The notes under the pieces were generated by a model that searched no databases, was not told the DNA's origin, and worked only from the letters and a program-made list of their open reading frames with translations. This document shows positions 42,000 to 53,635 of a stretch of 64,000 bases of DNA, piece by piece. Each line of letters begins with the position of its first letter. The stretch's first letter is position 1. Source of the DNA: Linum tenue (lineage: Eukaryota > Streptophyta > Magnoliopsida > Malpighiales > Linaceae); NCBI GenBank assembly GCA_946122785.1, contig CAMGYJ010000011.1, positions 8,742,001-8,806,000 on the forward strand, read 5' to 3'. The position numbers and the translations under genes were made by a program.

Positions 42000-44350
42000 T
42001 TGTGTGACTGTTATCGATTTTGACTTGGGAACTTGCATCAATGGTCTGCTTTTCCAAAATGATGGAAGTTAAACATCCTTTACCACCAAAATGTTTCCTA
42101 AAAAAAATCCATTTCATGTTTTAAGGTTAAGCCATGAGATTCCATATTAAGCGACTATGAGCACCACACTAGTGTGGAGCGATCATAAACACCCTACCGG
42201 TATCAGGAGTTCAAGCACCCCACTTTTGTTGAGAGTACGAAAGCCTCCCCGGAGTTGAGAGTATAAATACCCTACTGGTGTTCATAAAATATGTGAGCAT
42301 ATAGACAAAGGGTGCAATGAGGATACGACATCATGCTACTTGTAGAATCTCGTCACCACTACGATCAACTTTCATTCAAGTACACATGGAGTCAAATAGA
42401 CGAATCACGATGCATAAGGAACACAACATTATGGTCATGGTAGGAAAACTCGCACAGAGTCTCGTGACTAGAAGATTGAAGAAGTCAAGGATGCAATTTA
42501 TCCAAACAAGAGAATCACACGCATAAACCACTCATATAGTCAATTTTGGAGTTTACAGGAAGAAAACGTCCTTTAACATCCTTATATTTTTACATGCCTA
42601 AATCCGATTGAGATATTTGTGCAACACAAACAAGCACATGACATCAGGAATTTCACTTCTTCGAGAAAGGAATAGCCAAATCAGCCTATCTAATAAGAAA
42701 AAGCACCCACATTATCCATCGGCAAGACTGACTCTCAACCTTTTGATACTTGATCTAATAAAAAAAATGCTAGATCAAGGAAAAAGAGAAGCATACATGG
42801 GGGCATAACACATGCAAGTAAGTCGCGCACAAAAAAAGCAATAAGCAAAAAAGGGAATAGAAAAGGAAAGAAAGAAAATTATTGTGGGACTTACAAATTA
42901 GGTGCCCCGGTTAGCATTTGAAGGAGCAACCGCTTGCACCAAGCAAGGTCTTTGGTAGCCAAAACTTCCAAAAAAGAAAGCTTTCGTAGCCAAATCACAT
43001 CAGTCAAGGCATTCATCATTTTGAGAGCAAGTAGGAAGCTGAAACTCCACCACATACAGATTACCTCTAGTCATCATTTGGAGATCAAACAAGAATTTCG
43101 ATAATGAAAAGAAGTCCATGGCCACGTTTCACTCACAAAAACTCCAACCTCGGCTGATGAAACTAGAATTTCAGAGACAATGAGGCAAAGCCATTTGTAG
43201 ATACATTCCCCACATATGGCCAAAACCACCAGCATTTTTGAACAATGATTTGTCAACCAAAAGATCGGGATAATAGTGATTCTCAATCCATCAAGTCAAT
43301 CTCATACTTTGGGGGCAAGCAGTAATCCTTCTACGAGAAGCCTTATATGGGCAAGTTCAAGATTTCACATATTCGCCACTCATTTGAATAAACAATATTT
43401 CAAGAACAAGAAGACTCTCCAAAGCCTCATTTCGTGGGAGATGAAGAACTTCCACGATGGAATCACATGAAGATCTCCTAAATCGATCAAACCAAGTTCT
43501 CCAAATTGAGTAAATCTTCACAAAAAACACAGTTGGCCATCAGCATAAAAGGAGACATCTCAAGGTAACCAGAATCATAATGGTAGCTTATGTGTCGTAA
43601 ACTCAGAGCACCCATAGGAATGAGTGAGAGCGAAATCAATAGTGAGAATGAAAAGCGAGGCATATGGATACTCTCATGGCTTGATTTACTAAAACAATTT
43701 TGCACACACTTCTCTCAAGCAAAGTTTTGATATATAAAATGAGTTTCCATTATTAACAAGAATTTTCAAATGTTGTTGCATTCATCCTAAGTAGAGGTTG
43801 ATAAGAGTCACTCTTGTTTCGAAAAATTGAAAGTGAGTATAGATCTTTGGTGACAAGAATAACGCATCCTGGAAGGTTGGAACTACGAAGTACTCGGGAA
43901 GTAGATTTCTGAATGACAGGTAGATGAAGAAATATCGAAGATTTCGAAGCCTTCACAATTCATTGAATCCAACCGAACGGTCAATCAACCCTTCAATGAC
44001 TCGACTAGAAGGAACAACTCGATATACCATGAATACTTTGAGCAACATAGCAAACGTTGTACCACACAATGTCTCAGCAAAACCAACATCAACATAAATA
44101 CCTCAGAATGATAAATCTTCTCAACCAAGCACGACATTGCTTACATCGCAAGAAACACCGCCACGGGTAGGCCACCTGGCCAAACATATTATTCCGAATC
44201 CTAAGATGAGGATGGATATACCAAACAACATACATCAAAGAAAAAATAATCAACATCTTTGTCTCTTCACCATGGGGCTGGGGGCACATAATCAAGAATT
44301 TGTACTAAGGATCAAGTCGGTAAAGAACGAGACAATTTCTCGTGGATGAT
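42000..44350 (+). other. Ogre 3' non-coding region
   Basis: Parallel to 35700-37640 of copy 1. Short plus frames (42317-42526, 44137-44349) do not resemble known proteins. No gene supported. Confidence 0.6.
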
Positions 44351-44679
44351 AAATTGAAAGGAATACAGGAAAAAAACATAAAAAAACAAACATATTTTGT
44401 AACCAGACAATCATGCATCATACTACATTTTCACATGACATTCACGCATATTCATCGACATGGCTCATCATACAATCATTTTAAAAATCATCTTGATACT
44501 CAGTGAACGACATCATCATAAGTTAAGTTAAACATTTATCTGGATTTCAAATGTCCAACTAAAGGACCATATGCAAAATAACATACTTCAGAATTTCATA
44601 AGTTCAATATCAACCTTTTCATCTACAATTAGGGCAAGTCACTACATTCGCTTTAGGCATGTCCTTAGGAAATACCTCA
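44351..44679. other. No feature seen
   Basis: AT-rich non-coding sequence between the Ogre 3' region and the tandem repeat. Confidence 0.5.
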
Positions 44680-45172
44680 ACAAAACTACATTTGGTGTGG
44701 ACGAACGCCTCAAATCCGTCACCAAAATATTTAGCCATGACGAACGCCTAAATATCTGTCACCCAAATATTTGGCGATGACAAATGCCTAAAAATGCGTC
44801 AACAAAAACATTTAGCGATGATGAACGCCTAAAAATGTGTCACCAAGACATTTGGCTATGTAAGTCTGAAAATGCGTCAACAAAATTACATGTGGCGATG
44901 ACGGATGCCTAAAAATGCGTCAATAAAATTACATTTGGCGATCACAAACGCCTAAAAATGCGTCAACAAAATTACATTTGGCGATGACAAACGCCTAAAT
45001 ACGTAAATAAAACCACAATTAGCAATGAGGAACGCCTAAAAATGCGTCAACAAATTTTACAATTGGCAATGAAAAATGCCTAAAAATGCGTCAACATATT
45101 TACAATTGGCGATGACGAACGCCTCAAAACGTATCATAAAAAAAAATATTTGGCAATGACGAATGTCTTGTT
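44680..45172 (+). repeat. ~45-bp tandem repeat, about 11 units
   Basis: The unit resembles ACATTTGGCGATGACGAACG followed by CCTAAAAATGCGTCAACAAAATT. About eleven diverged copies run head to tail, with length variation of a few bases. Lies in the 3' part of the Ogre element, where such arrays are common. Confidence 0.9.
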
Positions 45173-45204
45173 ATATCCTATATTTGGGTCTTTGTTTACT
45201 CTAA

Positions 45205-45350
45205 CGGGAGCTGAGGAGCGCCCCTACCTTTCACAACTTATGGGAGCTGAGAAATACCCTTACCTTCCAATACCTCACGGAGCTAAGGAGCACCCCTATC
45301 GTCCAATATCTCAGGGAGCTGAGGAGCATCTACCTTTCAATACCGCATTC
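45205..45350 (+). repeat. ~42-bp tandem repeat, 4 units
   Basis: The unit GGGAGCTGAGGAGC.CCCCTAC (about 42 bp) is repeated four times. Because 42 is a multiple of three, the plus frame shows a 14-residue repeat (GAEERPYLSQLM, GAKEHPYRPISQ); I do not consider it a proven protein. Confidence 0.85.
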
Positions 45351-45583
45351 TTGCCAACAAGCACGAAAAATTTACATCCACTTTCATACTATGAAGAGTT
45401 TGAAATTTTCCACATCGGTTAACACTATCATTAACACACCAGATTGCTTACAATTATTACGTCACCCTAAAAACCACTCTCTTTGGAGATGCTAACACGA
45501 CCATCATGCTACTTTATAAAATGTGGTGTCTTTATAGGAACTTTGTATAACTCTTTATACAAAGATATACAAAGGGGGACAAC
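45351..45583. other. No feature seen
   Basis: Short non-coding sequence between the tandem repeats and the next transposon. Confidence 0.5.
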
Positions 45584-46806
45584 CAGTTGTGGATCTAGAA
45601 AGTTTACATAGGGGTGTTCTCTCCCAAAAATTTAATTAAATATTATTAAATATGAAATATAATAATTAATAATTATTCAACTAGTAAAGGTGACAATAAA
45701 AGTTCATAGTGTTTCGTATTATGAAAACTAGTAAAATAACATTCGATGTCTACACTGCTCAAAAAAATCTCTCGACATATCTTACTAGACAAGGGTAGCC
45801 CGTAATTGTGTTTAATCATTAGGTTTTGAAAATAATTGGGGGTAAGAAAGGGGATTGCTAAATGTTGCCCTAGCTTATATAGATCGCCCTAACTTAATGA
45901 AAGATTTTACTTTATACCCTTTCATTTTTGTTGGCATTAGCACCATCACTACTTGCCGGCTGCCGCTGCCGGTACTCGTTGCTGCTATCACCGGTTGCCG
46001 CCATCACTGCCCACTTCCGACAATTGTGAAAAATGGAGACCAGCATTCATAGAAAACTACAAGAAAAGCTTGATTATGATTTCTTCTTTTCATCTTCTTT
46101 GGAGCTTTAATGGTTCTCCATGACTGCAGAAAATAATTACAACTTGTTTTACTAATTGTGGTGGTATAATAGAAAATAAGCGGGGTGAGCTTTTGGAGGA
46201 CCACGACGGCGGCAGGACAGTGGATCTTTTGGTTGTCTTTGTTCGCGGCAAAGTCGTTTGGAGTGCAGGTGACCATAGTTGGTTTGGAGTACTGGGGGTC
46301 GCGCTGCACCGGCGCCGTCAAAGGGACCATTTAATTGCTTCTTCGCCGGCGCCGTTTAATTGCTTTCTTCTGACGAAGATAGCGCATTAGAGATTTTAAA
46401 GCCGATTTTTTTATTTGGTTAAGGAGGATAATCTAGTAATTATATATTCTAAGTTAGGGCGATAACAGTAAAACTAGGGTGATGTTTAGCTTTCAGATAA
46501 AATAGCCTTTTACTATTATATTTGTATCTAAAACAAAACAAAACAAAGTTAATTGAAAATATGTTTACTAATAGTAGTAGTACTGTCCCAAGTTCAAATC
46601 ACATAGACTATCACATAAATATTATTACAACTCATACATAAACTACTACAGGAAGTTGATTAATGATTTCTCCAAATTTAAGGGTGTCACGCTACCACTT
46701 AATTTTTTTTAATCTATACGCAAACTACTATTAGAGGTTGGACAATTATTATTCCAAATTTTAGGGGGTCCCGGGACACCCATAAACATGAATGTATCTG
46801 CCACTG
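45584..46806. mobile_element. hAT-like element with nested TIR element
   Basis: Ends CAGTTGTGGATCTAGAAAG and (minus) CAGTGGCAGATACATTCA, followed by GGGGTGTTC/GACACCC words. These ends are related to the CACTGGCGGATCCAG ends at 31104-31778. I found no convincing 8-bp duplication. The middle is occupied by the element at 45853-46494. No transposase seen. Confidence 0.55.
45853..46494. mobile_element. Nested TIR element (GCTAAA..CCCTAG)
   Basis: Ends GATTGCTAAATGTTGCCCTAG and (minus) GAAAGCTAAACATCACCCTAG, followed on both sides by GCCCTAACTT words. Non-coding; the minus frame at 46004-46330 shows no known motif. Target duplication not resolved. Confidence 0.55.
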
Positions 46807-48411
46807 TGGAAAACTGTAGACATCACATTTTGTCCGGGGAGTACACTATAAAGGAGAAAATTTATAATGATAAATTAAAAAGGATGCTTGGGAAGAATTG
46901 GTTGAGATTGCAGTGATAAGTCAATAAGTACCAATTAATTCCAAGTTCACTTAATATGAACTCAACCCTTGGGTTGGTTAGATGTAGAGCTCAAGTAGAT
47001 GTTTGATAAGAATTTTGTTGTATGGATGAGGTATATTGATTTGTGTTAATTCTATATCTATGATTATTATGATGCATAGTCTTGGATGCTATTTGTGGTG
47101 ATTGTGAATTTTTCCCAATTTCGAAGTTTGACCCACCATAGGATTGGGAGATTTTTTGGGTGACTTGATCATAGTCTCACATGACTTCCTCGTACTCTAT
47201 GTTTATCAAGTGATAGCATGAATTGGAATTCAAGTTGGGTGCATTAGGTTTTGGAGATTGATGAGGTGATATCGCCACAATCTCTAGGGTGGCCATCATT
47301 AGATAGATGATGATTACGCGGTTGATCGGATCAAGGAATTACTTTTTTTAGAGAGGATCAAGGAATTACTTGATCCTTTCATAATGAGGTTATCTCGTGA
47401 AGAGTGATGCAGTTTCATTAGTGAAATCCTAGTTAAATGCATCACTTAGGTAGTTGGAGTTGTGAGAATTCATACCAAGTCCCTCATTTAGTTGATAAGA
47501 GCTCTAATTGCATGATCATTGAGTTAGAGCTCAGTTTAGGTATCTTCGTGGAGTGAGTTATGAATCAATCTGATCTCTTATAACATGAACCTTTAGAGCC
47601 TTTAGCAACTACCAAAAGGTGGTTTGAAGTCTTGCCAACACCAACTCTTCCCTAGTGATATCCCTCGTACATAGTTTTGATTCTTTGTTTGGTTAGTTTA
47701 GTTCAAATTCAAACGTCCCGCCTTATTTCAAACAATGCTTAGATATCCTTTTCATTTTATTCTATTCTGAAACCGAGCTTCCACAATCCTAAATCTTTCA
47801 AACAAACATGAGTCTCACTGCTGATTGCGCATCGCATTCATGCTCGCTGTACAACAGTTGATCATGTCAAGCTTAAAGAAATTTCTAACACCTAGTATAT
47901 TATGACAATGCCACCTACACATCTTCAATGGGGCATGCCTCGAGGCAGACTGCTCTGCGAGTGGACGTTGACCTCCAAACGCACTTAAATGGATTTGGAC
48001 AGTCACAAATGGGACTTGCATCTATAGTTTTACTCACTTTCATAACTATATATAGTTAGTAAACTCCATTTAATATACGAAATGTACCCATACATATTTT
48101 ATTTGTTTAAAATCTCCATATACATATTATTATCAAGACGTTTCATTTTCTTCTGTTCATTAATAGCTCTGGCACTAAACATGTATAAAAGTATAAGCCC
48201 ATATTACACATTTAATATTCATATTTAATAAATTAAATTATTCATTTCATTATTCTTTTGTATGTTTATTTATTTTTAAAATAGTTAATGTACTATTAAA
48301 GATAGCATTAGTTTAGACACAAACCAAAATACCCATACATATTTATATATACGTATTTTCACTGGTAAAAAGTCATATATCTTCACATATTAATTTGGCG
48401 ATAGGCAGAAA
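46807..48411. other. No gene or repeat recognised
   Basis: 1.6 kb of AT-rich sequence without convincing reading frames or terminal repeats. It could be old LTR or intergenic sequence 3' of the WD40 gene. Confidence 0.5.
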
Positions 48412-48786
48412 TTTCCTCTCAACACACGCATAATTTGATGTAAATAAACTGCAATGACCAGAACAGAGATGAAGCGAAACGTACTACTATAGAAACTCTA
48501 GCCCGAGTTTTCCCCAAATGAATTACCTTTGAGATCACTACTCAAAGATCACTACTCAAATGCCTGACCAACCTTTTAGGGGGTTCTATTTCCTGCCAAC
48601 AACATTTCCTCTCAACACACGAGCATAACTTGTTGTAAATAACTGCAATCATCAGACGAGAGTGAAGCGAAACAACTACTACTATAAAAAACTCTAGCCC
48701 GAGTTTCCCCCAAATGATTTACTTTTGTGATCACTACTCAAAGGCCTGACCAACCTTTTGGGGGGTCTATCTCCCGCCAACAACTC
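48412..48786. repeat. ~190-bp tandem duplication at a gene 3' end
   Basis: Two diverged copies (48412-48602 and 48603-48786) share TTTCCTCTCAACACACG, GAAGCGAAAC, CTCTAGCCCGAGTTT and CTGACCAACCTTTT.GGGGG. The second copy contains the stop-proximal codons of the WD40 gene; the first adds a 24-bp internal repeat (GATCACTACTCAAA). The region covers the 3' UTR and the last codons. Confidence 0.9.
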
Positions 48787-50748
48787 GTCCATGCAGAATT
48801 CATGCAGAGCATCATACCTCCTCTTCCACTTATCAAGCATTTGCTTATACTCTGCACAATCATGTTTCAGCTTCTCCACTTCAATCTTCGCCACCACTGA
48901 AGAATCATTCTGCTGCAACAGGATACAGCACACACAGGCAGATTATTTGTCATGGGTAACGAAAGAATTTTATGGTGAACCAGGGTAACGAATCAAGAAG
49001 AACAAAGTGTACCAACCTCAGGTCCTTAAGTTGACCGTCAATCATTTGAAGGGTGAAAGAACATACTGCGAGAGGATTATTGTAATCCGCGGCAGGTTAA
49101 TGACTGCATGAGTGAGTGAGAGGTCATCTGTCAAGTTTGGGTATTTCTGCAGTTTGGGAGGTGGTAGCAATGATTTCGGCCCTCCTTTATCAAGCAGTAA
49201 AGTAATGCTGACATCCAAGGATTTACGCATTGAGGTCGCTTCATGACTAGGATATTATTCACGGGACCTGCCTCATGAAAGATCAGATAACAATCAGACA
49301 GGTCAAAGATAAATAAAAAAAAAACTCACAAGCCAACATAGAAAATAGTTGAACGCAGCTCGGGTAATAATGCAAACAGACCTTTTGCTTGTTTGAATGT
49401 GCAAACAAAGTTACGTGTCTTGGGATCCCAAAACTCGAATGAATCCATCATCCAATCCAGCAAGCAACTTGTTCCTACTGCCACTGTATGCTAAGGAAGT
49501 CACAGCATTGCTGCTCAAAACAATGAACAACAAAGTGGTAAGCCAGAATACTTTGAACCAACATTCTCTGGGAAGGGAATCAAATGAAACGGGTGAGGGA
49601 AAGAAACAGCCAATGCAAGGGAAAGAAATTACTGACCTTTGACTAGGAAAGAGCCTATAATGTGAGGCCAATCACTTTTGTCCAAGGTACTAGCATTTAG
49701 TGCAGCAGTATACATTTCCGTCTCTACCACCAGCATAGAACACTAGTTCCCAAGAGTCCAGAGCTAATGCATTGATTATGGAGGGAACACAAGACTTCTT
49801 AACAAAACGCCCTTAGATAAGCTCCATATCTGACAAGAACGAATGCCATATGACGATTTGCAGCAGCCGTAAAAGAAGAATGTAATCAATAAATTTCAAA
49901 TCTAACCTTGCAACTCCTGTCCTCGAAGCTGAGATTATAACAGCATTCCCACCCCCGTGTCCCATTACCAAGTCAGTTATAGGCAAAGTGTGCTCTGCAA
50001 AGCTATGCAAGTAGAGATTACTTGCTTGATCTCTTTGTTGAACACCAACCACCCTAATTCACGGAGAGGAGGGAGCAACCTTGTCAATTAGAGGAAAAGG
50101 TACACCCTTTTGACCAAAATCCACAAGAAGAGAACGAGAAAGTACGTCAAAAGAGGCCAGACTCTAACACAACCATCCTCGGCCGCCGAAACCAGAAGCG
50201 AATCGTCATCACTGAATACCAGGCACGTGATAGGCCTCAAATGAGCATGCCATTGCTGAAGCAGCCTACCGGTTGGAACCTACAGAAATCGACATCCCGA
50301 CTGAGTTGAATCAAGCTAAGTCTAACTAGTAATGAGGAGGACGGGGCTCACCTCCCAGAGATAGATGTTTCCAGAGATCCCTCCACCAACTAGATACGTC
50401 CCATCACTAGTAGCAGCGATAGGCTTTATGGGTCTCCTAGAAAGCTCTTCACCTCCGCTTGCCGCTATGAAAAGTCAAAATTAGGGCTTGAGAAAATTGA
50501 ATTGGGAATTACTGTAAGTACCGAGTGCGTACCTTGGACAAGGAACAGTAAATAATTGAACCGAAAGAGGCTGTATGGTCTGAGAATTGGGAAGACGCAA
50601 GGAAACGGCTGCCGACGAAGGAAAGGCCGTGGGGAGGAGTAGATCCGCAGGATTTGTAGGGAAGTTGCTGCTCTTTTCCAGATTCGATGGCCCAGCAGCC
50701 GATGGCGGAGCCAATTGAAGAAGACGCAAATACCAACTCCTCTTCCAT
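48694..50748 (-). pseudogene. RID3: RID3 / IPI3 (WDR18)-type WD40 gene, frameshifted
   Basis: The only host gene seen. Exon 1 (50533-50748) encodes MEEELVFASSSIGSAIGCWA and HGLSFVGSRFLASSQ. Exon 2 (50352-50464) has IAATSDGTYLVGGGISGNIY then LWE. Exon 3 (about 50101-50279) has QQWHAHLRPITCLVFSDDDS and LLVSAAEDGCVRVW. Exon 4 (about 49900-50050) has LYLHSFAEHTLPITDLVMGH and GGGNAVIISAS. Further exons give WSLSKGVLLRSLVFP, AVTSLAYSGSRNK and WDPKTRNFVCTFKQAKG. The C-terminus (48694-48933) is a coiled coil, IEVEKLKHDCAEYKQMLDKW. Introns keep GT/AG. The family (plant RID3, yeast Ipi3, human WDR18) acts in the Rix1 complex for 60S ribosome maturation. Single-base frameshifts (near 49430, 49775, 49710) and loss of the residues after ISAS suggest a pseudogene, unless they are sequence errors. 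Confidence 0.85.
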
Positions 50749-51118
50749 GTCCGATTAATACGAGCAGGAGAACGAAATCGGGAAGGGGCTATTTAGTGAA
50801 ATGAGAAAAATTTATCGAAGGCTTGCTTACTGCTCTGCTTCCAACCGCACTATTTTGCTAGGGTTTTAGGAGTTGAACAACCGTGGAGAAGACTTTGCTA
50901 CTCTTCTCCTAAAACAGTTTTGAGGTTTTACCGTTTTAGCAATGGACCCATTCTCTTACGACCCCTCTTCGGCATCCGGTGTGGGCTGCAAGATAGGATA
51001 AAGCCCAAACTTGATTGATCTCGATGGTACAGACCAGGTCCATCTTATGGGCTTGAATAGAATAACAACACATACCTAACAACAAGGACATTGTTGTCAT
51101 TTGATCTTGTGTTATAAT
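50749..51118 (-). promoter_or_regulatory. Upstream region of the WD40 gene
   Basis: Sequence 5' of the RID3-type ATG. TTAGGGTTTTAGG-like telobox words occur at 50855-50870 (plus strand GCTAGGGTTTTAGG), common in plant ribosome-biogenesis promoters; AAACCCTA on the minus strand. No other gene. Confidence 0.45.
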
Positions 51119-51822
51119 TAGGGCTGGGCATGCGGGCGGATCATCCGCGGGTTTGGGCCGACCCACCCGCATTTGACCCGAATTTCGTTAAGTGGGTGGG
51201 TCTGTGGGTGGGTGACGGGTTGCGCTGGGAGCCATCCGCCGGGTGGTGGGTGGGTTGTGGGTGAGTGTGCGGGTGACCCGCTCAACCCAACAGCAAAAAA
51301 ATCAAAGTCGTTGGCGCTAAAGAGAGGAGAGTGGAGACGTTAGATATAAACTCGGACTGCTCCTGGAGTTTGAACCTCAAAGCCAACCTTCCAAATAGAG
51401 ATCCCCTCTTCTTCCCTTTACTTTTTCCTCTAATTCTTGTGCCTAGATCAACGCTCTTTCCTTTGTGGAATTATTTTCCTTAGTTCCTTGCACCTAATAA
51501 TCGTCTCAATCTGTAGAAAACTCTTTCATAATAGAATTTCTATCCAATTTAAGAACTAATTCGACATTTTTTGCCCTATTTCAACTTCTGGTTTCCCTCG
51601 ATGATTCTCTTAACCTATTATCATGTCAAGTTGACTCCTTTATATTATATAAATTGTGATGTGGGTGAACCCACAAACCCACCCGCATCATCCACCATCC
51701 GCCCGACCCAACCCGAGACTAAATGTGGGTGGGTGGTGGGTTAAAAATTATCAATCCGTTTAAGTGCGGGTGGGTGCATTTTATGGTCAAAATCCACCCG
51801 ACCCACCCAATGCCCACCCCTA
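51119..51822. mobile_element. hAT-like MITE (GGGTGGGT family), perfect TSD
   Basis: Ends TAGGGCTGGGCATGCGGG and CCCAATGCCCACCCCTA, flanked by GTTATAAT at 51111-51118 and 51823-51830 (perfect 8 bp). GGGTGGGTG words fill both subterminal regions; the centre is non-coding. Confidence 0.93.
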
Positions 51823-51906
51823 GTTATAATTCAAAATTCAAAATTAATATTAAATGCATAGCATTGCATGTTAATTGTCATTTCAGTTTTTTCCTTTCCC
51901 CGCTCA

Positions 51907-52617
51907 TAGGGATGGCCATCAAAACCCATGCTTATGGGTATCCGACCGTCTCCGACCCATTCAACGCGGGGAATCCCAACATTGACCAGGTATGGGGTGG
52001 GTATGGGTAAAATCCGTAAAAAGTTCGATGGGTATGAGGCCCATACCCATACCCGCCCCACCAAAAATATTTCTTCACATATAAAAAATATGTGAATCAA
52101 TTTGTAACCTATCAATAATAGTGAGTATAACTCAATAAATATATATAGTAGAAATGCAATTAAGTGGCCACCCAAATCAAAATCTAATTTATTTCTCTCA
52201 ATTTTCCCTTCACTATTTCACTTTTTCCCCTTGTTAACAAGATTATGTTAGTTAATTATTACTAGATGTATCACAGTAGTTTATAATGATTTGAATAACA
52301 TTGTACTATACTCTGATATGGATTAATGGATGCTTTGGGATAAGATGCTTTGAATCGTATTAAAATGATTGTCTCTTTGTCGACTTCACGATATAGTAGG
52401 TGCGTTTAATGTTATAATTGAAAGTCTACATGTAAAATATTATGTATTATAATGTTGGATGTACGGGCGGGTATTACCCATGGGTACCCGAAACCCATGG
52501 GTATGGAATGGGTTTGCAAAACCTTCCCCCGCATGGGTATGGGGCGGGTATATGGGTATAGATATTTGAAAGCGGGGATGAGGATGGTTAGGCAAACCCG
52601 CCCTATTGCCATCCCTA
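51907..52617. mobile_element. hAT-like MITE (GGGTATGGG family)
   Basis: Ends TAGGGATGGCCATCAAAACC and GCCCTATTGCCATCCCTA, flanked by CCCGCTCA (51899-51906) and CCTGCTCA (52618-52625), one mismatch. Subterminal words are GGGTATGGG and CCCATACCC. It sits 84 bp from the preceding MITE. Non-coding. Confidence 0.9.
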
Positions 52618-53635
52618 CCTGCTCATGAATTCCGCTCCGTCGTTTGCTCTCTTTTTGTTCACGCGATTTCCATCTTTGTCGTGCTTCCACCGCGTGATTT
52701 TCGTTTCTTCCACTGTGGCTTGTGGATTTCCTCCGTGAAATTTCTTCTCCTGCATTGATGCGAATTTCAAGGTCTGTCGTTCGTTTTCGATTTTCTCTGA
52801 CATACTATCTTCTCTACTGTATTGATTTTTGGCCTCCGCTGTCGTCGTTGTTATTTTGAGTCGTTGGAGTTTTCAATTGTGTAGTGTTAGTGTAACTACA
52901 CTAAAAGTGTTGTTTTTGCTCGTTGCTGCTATTGAAATTGTAAACCGTCCTTTTTAGGTATGCGCTCTGTTATTTTAGTTTTTCACTTTTCTGGCATGTA
53001 TTATTCTTTCAATGTTAATCTGTTGTAAAAGAAGAGGAAATTTCGTAAGTGTGTGTTTGTTGTATGTTTCTACCCTTTTTGTGGTGCTTTCCAGATTTCC
53101 TCAGTTATGTGTTCATTTTACGGTTTCTGATATCTGATGAGTCGTTTATGGTGGTGTTTAGTAGTTTTTGTCTTGATTTCGATTTTGGTGATGCGCTTTG
53201 TGTTTGCTGTGATTAAGGTTTTCAGGTTTTATAACAGAATTTTTTGGTGTATTTCGTATATTAGTGTTTTTTATTACAAACATTTTAAGGTGTGATTTTA
53301 AGGTGTTTGTGGGTTTGATTGGGAGATTTATTTAGGTTTTTAAGGTTTGTCTAAGGTTAATTTATGGTGTGCTTTTGGGAAGTTGTGATGTATTTTAGCA
53401 TGCTATTGGTTGTGTGCTTTAAAGCTTTTCTCGTTTGTGTGTTGGATTTTCACCATTTGGATTAGGTACTTCCTGGTGTTCATTTGAGTTGTTGTTTGTA
53501 TCCTTCAAGTTTGATTTGTGGTTTGGGTTTAGGCTTGTACAGTTTGTAGTAGGCCCTTCCTAGAGTGCATTTTAGCTGTTGTGGTATTAGATTGCTTATG
53601 CTGGTTTGATTTTTTTTTTATTTCCTTGTAGACAC
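52618..53635. other. T-rich leader of the decayed gene
   Basis: No frames of note. CT/T-rich, with GGTGTTT and GTGGTGTG words that continue to 55380; looks like UTR/intron sequence of the transposon-associated gene that follows. Confidence 0.4.

Larger units (their letters stand above)
38390..45350 (+). mobile_element. Ogre/Tat-type element, copy 2, with gag but no pol
   Basis: LTR segment (38390-38855), duplicated primer site (38857-39000), leader (39000-39720), gag (39724-41378), foldback MITE (41379-41981), 3' region (42000-44350) and tandem repeats (44680-45350). The 3' region follows gag after only the MITE: no protease, RT, RNase H or integrase motif is present between 41378 and 42100. 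Copy 1 has the same gap, so the missing pol may be a property of this subfamily. Right LTR end not found. Confidence 0.72.

Noticed and set aside
45150..45422. 90-codon plus frame with a 14-residue repeat
   Set aside because: The repeat length of 42 bp explains it; kept as a repeat, not a gene.
45584..46806. 8-bp target duplication for this hAT-like element
   Set aside because: The flanks GGGACAAC and TGGAAAAC do not match; only the terminal repeats support it.
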